64,000 nucleotides of DNA. Source: Alisma plantago-aquatica. Taxonomy: Eukaryota > Streptophyta > Magnoliopsida > Alismatales > Alismataceae. The stretch spans positions 1,341,302,915-1,341,366,914 of the forward strand of contig OY856409.1 in assembly GCA_963693085.1 (NCBI GenBank). The letters run 5' to 3'. Both the position numbers and the translations under genes were made by a program. Numbering within the stretch: the first letter of the stretch is position 1; each line of letters starts with the position of its first letter. The notes under the pieces were generated by a model. It made no database searches. It saw only the letters and a program-made list of their open reading frames with translations, and had not been told where the DNA came from. Of the stretch, positions 11,091-22,588 are shown piece after piece.

Positions 11091-11171
11091 TTTGTGATTT
11101 TTTTGTGTCTTTTTCTGTAAGTAAAAAGGTGAAAAGTTAATCTAACAGTGTATTTGCAATAAGAGATTACA

Positions 11172-12413
11172 GTTAGGGGTTCTGCCTAATTTATATGAGA
11201 AAGAGTGTGGAAAATTGAAGAAAATTACTAAGATAACATCACAAAATTGGAGGCTATCAATCCTAGACTCATCTGGAAAAAATTTCCAATTAAACTACTA
11301 CAACCGCTCACACAAAACTCAGACCAGCACAAGATGGGCAATTACATGAAGTCCCAAGCTGAAAGAAATAATCTCTTCAATGTGCTCTAGTAAAGACATC
11401 TGATTATTGGCATTTTGTAAGACAATACTACTATAAAATTCATCGTTTGTGTCGGAACCATTGTATTAATCTGATATGGCGATTGATTGAATAAATTTCT
11501 GTTGCTCTGCATCACCCTGGATTTCCTTCTTTACAATCATGTCTTCTCTCTGGCTACCATGTCACCTCTCTTGGACTATGAACCTCACCGTCTAGGCCTC
11601 CCTCTCTATGGCTACGACAGTCGCGACTATCTATCCCACGGTGTTGTTTTACATTGCCCACTAAAATCCATCACTTTTATCCCACACAAATGGCATCCTC
11701 TGCTAGAAAGTTCATCCCAAATCTCAACAAGCGATGTCTTGTCGAAGCACGGTCACTGCCGAACTCCGTTTCCCAGACTTCATCCATGTTGTTTTTTGGG
11801 AGGAAGACACTCTCGATTGCGTTAGTCGAAGTGGTTGAGGTGTGATGGAAGCATCTACCCCAACTAAGTCGTGGACCCAAAAAACATTGAAGCCGGTCTC
11901 TACCGCCGCCAACTTTGCACCATCTACCCCATGGAGTTCATGGAGAGAGATGAGGTTTTCATGTTGCAGTGTCCTTATCATCATCGACTGTGTCATCAAC
12001 ACCGCCAAAGCTGGGGCCAGGTGCGACAAGTGTAGAACCCTGACATGTGCATTAGTAGTCAGGGCATAAGTGCTTAGCTTGCTTGTGGGATTGATTTCAA
12101 AGGGATGAAGTAGTGATCTCGAGTGCCAAAAGACATCACCGTGAGATAATGCCTCAAAGGGATGTCATTTTTGGGCTCACGACAGTGGCACTAGTGCTCA
12201 TCATTTCATAGGCGAAAACCTAGATTGGTGGGAGGTCGCGAACGAAGCGTTGCAGTCAAAGAGACAGTCCAAAATACGTTGGCAGAGTCCAGACTGTAGA
12301 TTCGGGAGACGAGTGTTCTCGCGACTAATGCTCCTAATTAGAATAGATGTCATCGTGTCTCAAAATATAGGTAACTTTGTTTTAGTAGGGCATTGAATAA
12401 ATCCTCATATATA
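11172..12413. other. Unassigned sequence between Athila and MITE pair
   Basis: Several overlapping short open frames occur on both strands: plus 11487-11825 and 11842-12069, minus 11724-12029. I recognise no domain. The block 11560-12030 is richer in C and G than its surroundings and could be a decayed gene or gene fragment, but no frame stays open across it. No promoter, RNA gene or TE terminus could be assigned. Confidence 0.3.
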
Positions 12414-12885
12414 TAGAGAGAGAGTCAGAATACAATACACTCAAGTGTACAGATCGCACGAATATACTGAAGTGTGTTCGCATAGAGCGAGCAGTAGATA
12501 GTGAACCTCAGGTGAGGGGCACGAGCAAATCCCGCGAGCGTACCCCCCCCCCCCCTTAGCGCACATTTTATAAAATGTAAACCATTGATCTTCACTGTCA
12601 TACTATAACTAGGTTGCATACAAATTTTGAGCCCATTTGGATGAGTGTAAGTCACTCATCCAAGGGAAACAAAATCGACGTGTGAAACTAATTTGAAATG
12701 CATAATTTTTACGTTCTTTATAACATGACCTGTAAATGTCCAAATATGCTCAAATTTTGCGCATGAGCTATTCACAAGATGTTTAAGAAGACCAATGAAT
12801 TAGATTTCTAAAAAAAAATATTGTATCATGAAAAACTACTTGAGTGTATTCTTCTCCGAATACACTCAAATGTATTCTAGCCTGA

Positions 12886-12909
<24 letters not shown>
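12414..12909. mobile_element. MITE-like element, copy 1
   Basis: About 495 bp bounded by inverted termini of the form GAGAGTCAG...TACACTC. Its interior is homologous to copy 2 (12939-13350) in the same orientation, and there is no coding. A (TA)n tract abuts its right end and a short one its left end. A run of 14 C residues (12543-12556) is unique to this copy. Confidence 0.75.

Positions 12910-12938
<29 letters not shown>
12909..12938. repeat. (TA)n tract between two MITE copies
   Basis: About 15 TA units separate the (CT)n end of copy 1 from the (GA)n start of copy 2, giving a long CT-TA-GA palindrome. Confidence 0.95.
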
Positions 12939-12955
<17 letters not shown>

Positions 12956-13345
12956 TCAGGCTAGAATACACTCGAGTGTAGAGATCACATGCTATACTCA
13001 AGTTGTGTTTGTATATCAAGACTATCTTTTTGCAAAAACTAAACTGTTGATCTTCATTGTCATACTACAACTAGGCTTCATACAAATTTTGAGCCCATTT
13101 GGATGAGTGTAAGTTACTCATCTGAGGGCAACAAAATCGACACACGAAACTAATTTGAAATATATTATTTTTTTGGTCTTTATAACTTGACTTATAAATG
13201 TCCAAATGGGCTCAAATTTTGTATATGATCTATTCACAATATGTTTAAGAAGATCAACGGATTAGATTTAAAAAAAATTATTGCATCGTAAAAAACTAAT
13301 TGAATGTATTTTGCTCTGGATACACTCGAGTGTAATCCAGCTAAC

Positions 13346-13350
<5 letters not shown>
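12939..13350. mobile_element. MITE-like element, copy 2
   Basis: About 410 bp. The termini are GAGTCAGGCTAGAATACACT and the inverted GAGTTAGCTGGATTACACT, each followed by CGAGTGTA, giving about 27-bp TIRs. The interior matches copy 1, including the stretch ATACAAATTTTGAGCCCATT. Non-coding. Confidence 0.78.
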
Positions 13351-13434
<84 letters not shown>

Positions 13435-13446
13435 ATATATATATAT
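13351..13446. repeat. Compound microsatellite (AT)n(GT)n(AT)n
   Basis: About 20 AT units, then about 20 GT units, then a short AT tract. It borders MITE copy 2 directly. Confidence 0.97.
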
Positions 13447-14861
13447 ACAAGGATGATAATTGGATATTAATGTGCCATTATTTAAGAGAAGATCGATAAT
13501 AACAGACATAATGATCTAATATCATAATTTAAGTAAGATAACTATTATGGTAATAAGATGATGGTAATTGGACTCAAATCCTAAATGTTGATAACTAATG
13601 GTGATGTCTAATAATTAATATTGAGATCAATTTTTAAACCCTCATTACACTGGGACTAATTCGATATAATCTTAATAATTTAATTAGAGTCAAACATTGT
13701 GATCTACATGTTCTAGTTAGCTAAGATGCCAAATTTCATATAAATTAGATAAATACATGAGACTCAGCTAAGATGCTAAATTTCATATAAATTAGATAAA
13801 TACAGGAGACTCATCAAACTAAAAGAAGAATAAAAATGATAGTTTTATTTCGTGTTGTATTGAACTTATATTTTCAGTAAGATTTAGTCATATTTCCCTA
13901 TGTTTTATCATGCCACGTTGGGTTCTCGCCATGGTCTATTAACGAGCTTTATATGAGCCATTAGATTACTCCTATGACTCTTACCCCATCTCCTACCTTG
14001 GGTAGGATACTATAAGTGGAGACACTATGTCATTGAGATTCTTTCCTCTCTCTCTCTCTCCTCCTTAAGCCGACTCTCCATCTCTTCATGTCCCCTGGCA
14101 CAAAACAAAGTAGAGCAAGCTCCAACATGACCATGTTTTTATCCCCCATCATCCGAGTTGAGCCCGAACACCTCTCCCACTCTATTTTATACTCTGTCTC
14201 AAATATCTACCATTTTCTACCTACACACCAATATATAGACATCCCTCAACCATCTTTAATATCCCAAAAAAAAGTTTCCCATCACTCATTTTTGTTGATG
14301 ATCTTGAAATTTGTTTCCCCAATTTTCTTTGTTTGGTCTAATTTTGTTAGATTCTACGTCTCACTTGGAGTGGATACAAATCTCCTTATCCTCCACATCA
14401 TCTAAAGTGTGTCTGTGAATATCCTTGCACCATTTTCAGAGCAATTTTTTAGTATACTGGTGCTTCCCTCTTTTCTACTCCTCTTTGTCGATTTGTGACC
14501 ATTTTTGGGATTTTCAACCTCTGGCCATCGTTGAATTCCGATGTCATCTTTTCACCTTTATTGGAGTTTGCCTACTTCTTTATCATGTATGATTCCTTAT
14601 GTTTCGATCCACTTTTATTTTCCAATTTGTCCTCTTGGCCTGTAATGGCATCCATCTTCTATGGTGCTCCTGACTTCTTTGGAACCTCAAGCTGGGTCCC
14701 ATGAGATTGTTGAAGGCCAAGGGAGGCAATGGTAATCACACAAACCGAGATAAATTTGTTTCATTGGTAGATGACTCAATGGTTTAAAAGTGTAGGCATA
14801 GCAGCTTCATCATGACTCATCATGGAGGAAGATGATTGACTTTGTTTTTATGCATATAGAC
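13447..14861. other. AT-rich intergenic DNA
   Basis: No supported gene. It holds one 47-bp tandem duplication (13719-13812) and a short CT tract near 14045-14062. The short open frames at 14088-14405 and 14495-14704 show no recognisable domain. Confidence 0.6.
13719..13812. repeat. 47-bp tandem duplication
   Basis: Two near-identical direct copies start at 13719 and 13766 (AGCTAAGATGCCAAATTTCA type), differing at about two bases. This is a recent local duplication. Confidence 0.9.
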
Positions 14862-14970
14862 TTGTGGTCGAACAGGTGTAGCTTAGATAGAACAAAGGAC
14901 CAAATCCTTGATTAGAAGTCTGGGGTTCAAATCCCAACACAAATAGAAAGAAAGAAAAAATAAATAAAAA
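14862..14970 (+). mobile_element. Short tRNA-derived SINE
   Basis: A pol III A-box-like TGTAGCTTAGATAGAAC (14877-14893) and a B box GGTTCAAATCC (14924-14934) are spaced 47 bp apart, followed by an A-rich tail (about 14940-14972). The B box lies in a T-arm-like hairpin, but acceptor and anticodon arms do not fold as a functional tRNA. The 5' edge is approximate and no clear TSD was found. Confidence 0.62.
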
Positions 14971-15264
14971 TTAACGAATGACCTCTATATCAAACAACAT
15001 TCGCAATTGCGTTTTGACAGATAAAATGATTATACCATGTTTATGCTCTTTCGATTAGGGTGCAACAATGTTGACCTTCTTGCAATCTGCCCATAGGCGG
15101 CGCTGCCCCTTCACCATTAACTAGGGAATCCCCTCCTCCTGGCTGACCTTTGATGCACAGTGCCTCCCTCAAAATCGTCGTTCTCACAATAATTCATTGT
15201 TGTTGTATAGATCACCTAAAGGCTAAGAACAACCAACCTAAGAGAAAAGAAAATGGTCGTCGAG

Positions 15265-16251
15265 GCTCCGATTGGTTTGATGTAAGTCGTAAGTTATGTG
15301 GAACTCATTTTCTGGGAACTCTAGTTCAGTTCTTAGACTTCCATGTGATTGGTAAGCTGTAAGCGTAAATATAGATATCAATTAAAAAATTGTTAATTTT
15401 ACTTTGTGATATATAAAAAGTAAGTACATAAAAGAAATAAAAAAAGAATCATATCAGTGACTAATCATAATATTTTTAAACACAATAACATCAACAAGCG
15501 ATCATGATGTGGATGCTACTCCTTTAAAAATATTTTAATGTGGTATAATCATAATTTTATGAGAATATTATGCTTCAAATCACATTATAATATTTTTATT
15601 TCACTTTAAAATGTACAAATTATTGTAATGATATATACATTTTATGTGTTTGTAAATATAAGTTTTGGTTCATCATTATTTAGCAATATGTAAAAAATTA
15701 ATTTTTAGTATATTCTTGTCATAAGATTATCATTCATTGTAATTTCTACATCATATTATTTTAACATGAAGTATAAAAATTATGTTAGACAAATCATATT
15801 TTTTGTCACACGGTGTGGTGTGATTAATTTTTCATAGTGTTTGCATATTTTTTATTTTATAGACCACGGTGATAATGGTAATTGTAGTGTAAAATATTTT
15901 ACATGGTGTCGCTTATAGTGTACAATGTTTTGTCATATTATGTTATGATTTTGGCAGTATACCATATCCACACCGCTAACATTCCTAGTCATAGTTATTT
16001 TACATGTGTCTATAATGAAGAATGAAAAATATAATTATAAAGGAAATGTTGTCAATTGTTCTGAAACTCATTCTCCTCTCATTTTAAGAGGGAACTCAGG
16101 AACTTTGTTTTATATGTAACTCTATAACTCACCAGAAATCACGAAACTCAACTTCCAACACTTACTTAAAACCAATCATGAAAAACTACTTTAGGAACTC
16201 CAGTTCATAAGTTTTCCAGATCAGTTACAACAAACCAATTAGAGTCAGCGT
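15265..16251. mobile_element. TIR DNA element, non-autonomous (about 1 kb)
   Basis: The ends form inverted repeats: CTCCGATTGGTTTGATGTAA on the left and CTCTAATTGGTTTGTTGTAA on the right (17/20). Weaker inverted similarity extends inward (AACTTATG, GAACTCYAGTTC). The interior is AT-rich with no transposase-like ORF. No target duplication could be fixed, so the superfamily is unknown. A PIF/Harbinger- or hAT-derived MITE is possible. Confidence 0.5.
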
Positions 16252-17527
16252 TCTGATGCAGTTGAGATTCAGTACCCACTTTGATAAACATCTTCTACAT
16301 CCCTACACTATAAACCTGGTAGAAGAGGAATGACCATATGATGAAGCCTTAGACACAAAATAGGGAACTAAAGATCACGGAAAAGAACCACTTCTTTAGA
16401 TGGAAGCCGGATGATGACATGACACAGATAGAGGAGTTTGAGCTAAATGGTGACATCATTATTTTGAGGTGCCCCATGGTGCATTCTATCAAAGTCTTAG
16501 AAACATGAACTAGAAGAGCCAATGTAATAGGCCAAAGGTTTGTTACGAATGTAGGAGAGTAGGTTGCTCATCTCAACAATGTCGTGCGACTCCCCCTCCC
16601 CCCTAATCTCCACTCAACACACATTTTCTTCCTCTTGGCGATCACCAGGCGGGAACTTTGGGTATGGTGGCTCTCAACATGTCCCAAATAGAGTCTTGGT
16701 CACCCTCAATTCCAAAGATAGATAAAGACAATATTGAACAGAGAAACTCAGACTAGCAATGGAGATTTCTTGGTCACAAGAGGATAGATGGATATATCTA
16801 GAACCCTTCATACACGTGACATGGATGACAGTGTGAGACATCTACATATTCTCTAAGAGGAAACCGGTGGCCTTGTTCCCTTCCCTAGACGACTTAAAAA
16901 AGGTGCTCAAAAAAGATCTTTGAGATTTAATAACAAATTCCTATCCCTCAAACCAATTGATATCAGAGGTCAAGGCTCTGGCTATGAGAAAGCTTGTTTC
17001 TGGGTTATTGGTATTTGTATCTCTTGCCAACATGAAGATTCACTAGCAAAGATAGATAAATATTTTATAATGTTGGTCCATGTATCACCATGGAAGAGAC
17101 TCGATGATGATGAATCCAGAGTCCTGATCCTAGAAGACATGTTAATGAAGATACACGTAACTTCATATTGGTGATCTTTCCCAGTCGACAATGTTATACC
17201 AAAGTTATGAAGGAGGCCATCTTGTAATGGGGACATAATTCATCCATCATGAATGAAGCAAGCCATGATTACAACCTTCTAAGTTAGCGTTCTCAATATG
17301 AGCCCTTATTGAGGGCCAATCAGCGATGGATCTTTCTCTAGATATTAATCCAACATAGCACAAACCTACAGACTTCAATGATATCCTGATACAGAAGGAA
17401 TCAAGGAGGGACTTAAAGGAGCTCCCTAATAAATACCCACAAAGATTGATCCAAAACTATGTAGGACATAGAAATATCCTTCCTCATAGACGACCAGATG
17501 ACTTCATTCTGTTTGATAGAGACGAGC
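16252..17527 (+). pseudogene. LINE-1 segment 1: ORF1 remnant (zinc knuckle)
   Basis: Decayed coding sequence. A zinc knuckle CYECRRVGCSSQQC (about 16545-16590) has Cys where CCHC needs His. Downstream, peptide-like stretches are broken by many stops. The segment ends exactly at the LARD insertion (TSD CGAGC 17523-17527), and the LINE continues after 29577. The left limit is a guess: the TIR element ends there and an upstream DUF4283-type domain was not found. Confidence 0.5.
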
Positions 17528-17775
17528 TGTAAGACCCCTAAACTTGTTTAATGAGTTGAACAAGCTTAATTATCATAATGGAATGCTTATAACCCTAATC
17601 TAACATTGACATGTTGATTAAGATAAGTTAAGTGCTTAAGATGTGATTAGTATTATGATTAGCTGAGACAAGCTAATTAGCATAATTTTGTGCCTTGAGA
17701 AGGTAGATGACCTCGTGCTTGCAAATGTGTTAAAGGAATCATTTCAATCGGACCCCCGATGCCATAGTTATGGCT

Positions 17776-17785
17776 TTTATATATT
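17776..17785 (+). promoter_or_regulatory. LARD LTR TATA box
   Basis: TTTATATATT, conserved in the 3' LTR at 24783-24792, followed about 100 bp on by a pyrimidine-rich leader. Confidence 0.6.
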
Positions 17786-18568
17786 CCTTGGAGCATTTCT
17801 GCAATTTTCCCATTTAATAGGTAATTAACCTTTTCCCTTTCTCGCTTATTCCTTATCCTTTCTTCCCGATAGAACAGAGCAATCGCTCTGGTGGAATCCA
17901 GCAGGCCCGATCGGCCGACCTAGTTGAGAGATGGAGGGGAGATTTGCTGGAGCTCCAAGCTCTAATCCGGACGCTTCCTTCTACCCTTCTCCTTCCTCCC
18001 CTCTTCCTCCCTCTCTTCTCCTTCCTTTCCAGCAGCAGCTCGCCCTAGCTGTTTGGGTGGCTGGTCAGCAGTTAGAGCTGCGCAAGGTAACGACTGGAAG
18101 CCTTCTTGGGCGCAGCCAACAACCCGATCCATCGCCTTGGAGGCCGACCTTGAGGTCCAGGCTTGCAACCGTAGCCACGAGCAAGATAATCACCTAGCTA
18201 GGGGATGCGCCCCCAACCAGAGCAGCATCAGCAGCTGCTGTTCGGAGCAGCGATAATGGCCACGAGGCTATTTGGGTGTGAGCAGCAGAACCAAGCTATG
18301 CTCTTGACTCCGAATGAGAGGTCCAAGCTAGGTATTGCAGCTTCCAGTCATGAATCCGCCATCAATTGAGTCGTTTCCACCGTGCGTGAAGTTATTGTTG
18401 CACAGAACAAACAAAGATACAAGATAATCCAACAAATGCCTAAACTGGGACTCTAGACGCATTTTCGGAGGAATCCGTACATCCCAAACTAGTGTGAGTA
18501 GGGTTTAACTCACCTATAATGAATTAACTATGTTGTTTGGAAATTTTTGGTTAATTGCGCATTTTTCG

Positions 18569-18588
18569 CTGATAACAACCGTTATCAG
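18569..18588 (+). other. Hairpin with perfect 8-bp stem in LARD LTR
   Basis: CTGATAAC-aacc-GTTATCAG. The stem is unchanged in the other LTR (25589-25608) but three of the four loop bases differ. Confidence 0.85.
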
Positions 18589-18676
18589 GTGTTGGGTAGT
18601 ATTTGGCGTCACCTGACTTTTTATTTCACAAATCGCTTCTTTAGGCTTTTGTATAACATAGTTTATCATCCGATCA

Positions 18677-18901
18677 GTGTGGTTTGGACCAATGAATTTA
18701 CATGTTTCATCAGAACTTAAATTGCTCAGTGTGAATGTAGAAATTAGTAATACACGACCAATAACGTTATGGTTTGGGTATAAACCCAGGCTATTTCATG
18801 GTAGAAATTACTCTAAAGCTCTAAAACCCTACTTTTCTTGCTCCTTATGTTTAGGGTTTGCTCAATTGATGAAGAAAGGTGCTAGATGGACGGATTCCTA
18901 G
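18677..18901 (+). other. LTR block shared with the chromovirus LTRs (74-codon open frame)
   Basis: An open frame of 74 codons is kept in the second LTR (25697-25921). Part of it (LFHGRNYSKALKPYFSCS, then LGFA) aligns with minus-strand frames in both chromovirus LTRs (34393-34575, 46654-46845). The similarity is also seen in the DNA, so it may reflect common LTR ancestry or an RNA or cis element rather than a peptide. I do not call it a gene. Confidence 0.5.
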
Positions 18902-21760
18902 CTTATTCTTGGATTTTCTACCCTACATGCTCGAGATTTCTCCTGTGTGTAGTTCCATCTTCTCATTAGAGGCAAGTTTTATAACTTGATCCACGTTTAT
19001 TGCTTACCATAAACTTTTTAGGTCATGTTCTTGCTTGAAAATGATTCATGCACTAAAAAGCTATGCTTGACTTAGATTTCGATTTTTATAATGTTCCCTG
19101 TTCTGATTTCAGTTATATATGAACCTGTGATCATGTGTGTGTTAGCACTAAGGTATAATGTGACTTGAGGTTGTTTTGACAACCTATTTTCACCCTCTTA
19201 GGTCAGGTTTTGGACCAATTAGAAGTTTAATGATCAATTAAATACCCTACTGATGTTATCAATCAATGTTGACATTAGCTTGATATTTGATGTTGATTAA
19301 GGAATATAGTGTTGATCTAACAACCTATAGTGATTTAATGATCACTAATGATGGTGGATCAGGTCTCTACAATTTATGGTGAGTTAATCATATAGTTTTA
19401 GCATCAATTAATCCTTAGACCAATGGTTTCTTAGGTCTTGATGCAATGGTCGAACATATACTGTAATTGATGGTTTTAAAATATGAACTTGACCCAATGG
19501 TCAAGATATAATGGTTATTCCTCTATTAAGGTGGAATGATGGTAATGTAATATGTTAATCCTAATAATGAGATTTAGATGATTTTCTTTGTATGATCAAC
19601 ATAAGGATTTTACTGTTGGCAATGGATGGCTTGTTCAAAATGAACAATTGATTGTGGGTTTTACCCTACTTTTAATAGAACCTTTTGTGTTGTTAATCAA
19701 GGGATGTCTAGGGTTAGGTGGTGACTCTTTCTAGAGCACAAATCAAGGACTTCGTAGGTGGTTTATCCAGATGTTTACTTATGTAAACAACCAATAGTCT
19801 TGCCTTTTAATCATCCAATGGTTCTGGATGACATTGTGGTATAGTGATATGGGTTGAATGATGATGGAACAAATGGAGGATTACCTTAATAAGTTAGTCT
19901 TACCTATTCATTCATATGAATAGAAGGGATGATAACCATATTGTGTTGATATGTAACCCTAATTAGGTATAGCTTGTTATACCTAGCTTTAATATAACTA
20001 AATGATGGTAATTGGGTATTAATAGTCCTTGAATGACTAATACAATCATGGAGACTTTGTTATTATTGTTGAAACCCTAGTATGCTATAACATGATGATC
20101 ACACCTTGATTTATGTGTGGGTTCATACTTGAGAATAGTATGGAATGTGAAGGTGATGCTTCACCTTATGCATCCATGATCCAATGGGGATGTCGTGAGT
20201 TAGGGTTTGGGTATGAGTGTCGGTTAGTAACATTGATATAATTTATCATGTTGAACCTAACTCTAATGCAATTAGATAAAGATGAGTATTCATGTTTAAC
20301 ATTCTTATATGATGGAATGATGGTAGAATAACCTCCTTACTATGATCATAACCTTGATATGTTAATTAGTGGTTATTCTAGTCACATAGTTGATACTTTC
20401 TTATGCTAAACATGTGTATAATGAATATGATGATTGTTAATCATATCTAGATTCCTTGCATGTTGATGTAATAAAAGAATGTTCTTAATGTTAATATAAC
20501 CCTGCTATGATTGTTTATGAATACCACCTAGTTCATAAATGCAATATTGTACTGATCTGGTGTATTATATATAATTGATGTTGTTGAGCCTTGTTATAAG
20601 GCATGCAAAGATAATGATGATCTTGCAAGGAACAATATGATGGTCTTAATGACCTTTGGGCATGGTTGAGCCCTGAATGAGGTGAAATCCTCTTATGTTG
20701 ATAAGGGTTGATACCCTGTGATATTGTGAAAAAGATTATTATCTTGCGATAGCATGATGACTAGTGTAGTCTCATGAGTGGCAAATGAATAGTACCATGT
20801 GATGATGAGATGAGAATTTATGTTTCACACATTTTATATCTTTTCAAGTTTTGATATTTATATGCTTGGTAGAAGTGAATTAGGGTTTGTATGTCCACTT
20901 GTTTGATGCAGCCTTAATTCACCCAATTGGTATAACTAATAAAGTGCAACTCTAATCATGTAGTGCCCTGTGCCGTAGAACCATCTTCAGTGTCAGAACT
21001 TGCTAGATGGTGAAACGAGTATTCCTAAGGGAAACTCGGAGTGCATATTGTTGAATATGCGGGGGTGGCAGGTTGAGGATATATCCTTGTCATCCACAAT
21101 ACAGATTGTGGAGGTTGGCTATGGTCATGCCTCATACATCTGATGTGATTGAGAACGGCTGCGGTCGTGTCTCTGTGGTTATAACATGATGTGATTAGAG
21201 GACAACTGCGGTTGTACCTCAGTGTTTGGGTTTGAATACCCTGGTTTCTAGTGTCGTGACCTGTACCAAGGTCGGACTAGTGGTTTTCAGCTTGACTATA
21301 TGTCGTTGTGGTGGCAGCTTTGACTGATATGTCACTACCTTTTTACTCGTATTGACCGGGGGGAAGAGATCTTAGGATGTCGGTACTCCTATATCTTGTA
21401 CGGAACCGAATAGCCATTCGCAGGGGTCGGTTGGACTTTGAATGGTACGATTCAAATTCCCCAGGACATAATAAAAGATGTAATACAGCCGTATAGCATA
21501 TCTGTTTAGGGTTATACATGACGCTTCACATTGGATGATAACCCTTGTTTGTTCTCTTTACATAAAGATGATGCTTAGTGCAATTAAGAGATAGTAATTA
21601 TACTTATGTTGTGGATATGCATAAGACTGTAAATGTGTACATACAGTAGTCATGCTTATGTTGATATCTATACTTCTACTGTTGATTATAATCATGATGC
21701 TAGCTATCTCATGTTGTTAGTTATGTTTAGCATGCTAGCCATGCCTCTATAATTAGAAAT

Positions 21761-21808
21761 GCATATACTGTTAATCATGCTTATGCATATACTGTTAATC
21801 ATGCTTAT
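21761..21808 (+). repeat. 24-bp tandem duplication private to the LARD 5' LTR
   Basis: Two copies of a 24-bp unit starting GCATATACTGTTAATCATGC. The 3' LTR has one copy near 28791, so the duplication arose after insertion or in one LTR only. Confidence 0.9.
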
Positions 21809-22570
21809 GCAAATACTCATGCTTATGTGATAGTTTTGCTTATGATATTGATCTGTTCAAACTGTTAGACATGCTAATGTTGTTAGATAGGCTTATGATG
21901 CTAGACTTATTCATGTTAATAGAGATAACATGCTACTAGACTTTCTTATGCTAGTTATGCATATGCTATTGAATCTCTTATACGGTTAATAAGGAAAATG
22001 ATGATAGTCAGCTTGATGATGATAATTGTTATCTGCTCCTTTATGTATTTTGTTAATCATCAATACTGTTGATCTTATTTGTTATATCTGATTAAACTGT
22101 TTAACTACTTAATTACTTAAAAATGTTGTAATCAATAAACGTTGTTGATGGTTATATCACTTGCGGTGACTGTGTCTCACCCTTGTGGTTCGCCACATTT
22201 TTTTAGGTAATCGGAAGTGAAAAAAACAAACATGTGACAACCAAGAGGAGCTATGGTAATGAATATTTGATAAAGTTGATTAGATGTCTAGTTTGTTCTA
22301 GATTCGTCCCTGTACTCTCAGGTCCGGGCGAGATAAAGTTTGTATATAATGTTTCAAATGAATCAGACTTTTGTTAGTATATTAATGCTTGTTTGTGTGG
22401 CATAGCATGGATACAAGAAAGATGTCGGGATCCTTCAAATGTTTCTGAGCGGGTGTTGATGTTGAAATCGATTTTAATTTACCCATATTTTTGGGTATGT
22501 GATTAATTAGTGATTGATTGTGTTTTATGTTTTGAGTAATCTCATTTAGCTTGACGGGGTCGTGACAGGT

Positions 22571-22588
22571 TGGTATCATAGATTTAGG
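22571..22588 (+). other. LARD primer binding site (tRNA-iMet type, degraded)
   Basis: TGGTATCATAGATTTAGG lies 3 nt after the LTR end. The first eight bases match the tRNA-iMet-complementary TGGTATCA, with changes afterwards. The chromovirus in this window has the related TGGTATCAGGGCTCTAGG. Confidence 0.85.

Larger units (their letters stand above)
1..11171 (-). mobile_element. Athila-like Ty3/gypsy LTR retrotransposon, partial (3' LTR outside window)
   Basis: The element reads leftward: LTR (right end), primer site, gag, protease, RT, RNase H, integrase, spacer, then a third ORF. This order, the tRNA-Asp-like primer site, the single gag-pol frame and the extra ORF after integrase are known traits of the Athila lineage. 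The third ORF is still open at position 1, so the polypurine tract and 3' LTR lie off-window and no TSD can be read. Gag-pol carries about twelve in-frame stops plus a substituted RT catalytic aspartate, so the copy is dead. The outer LTR edge (about 11171) is uncertain because the partner LTR is not visible. Confidence 0.93.
9487..11171 (-). repeat. Athila 5' LTR (outer edge approximate)
   Basis: The inner edge is set by the primer site: the LTR ends in CATCA in element orientation. It contains a dyad array, a TATA box, a CT-rich leader with GA/CT microsatellite (about 10434-10447) and no coding. The outer edge is placed at a TTACA about 80 bp past the dyads, but without the second LTR this is an estimate and could be off by 100 bp or more. 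Confidence 0.75.
17528..22567 (+). repeat. LARD 5' LTR (5040 bp)
   Basis: The TATA box lies only about 250 bp from the start, so nearly all the LTR is R/U5-like leader. A C/G-rich block occupies about 17880-18330 in otherwise AT-rich sequence. Other features are a perfect-stem hairpin (18569-18588), a chromovirus-like block (18677-18901), a second shared block with an AATAAA signal (about 20870-21510), and a 24-bp tandem duplication (21761-21808) absent from the other LTR. Sampled divergence from the 3' LTR is about 2-4%. Confidence 0.95.

Noticed and set aside
12783..13509. Peptides with SLSLSLYIYIYIYIERERE runs on both strands
   Set aside because: Translations of CT, TA and GA microsatellites.
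14862..14940. Functional tRNA-Leu(CAA)-like gene
   Set aside because: The T-arm and B box are good, but the acceptor stem does not pair, position 33 is not T, and an A-rich tail follows. A SINE fits better.
17931..18197. 88-codon frame in the LARD 5' LTR as a gene
   Set aside because: The second LTR copy has an early TGA in this frame, and composition alone (Pro/Ser runs) explains its openness.
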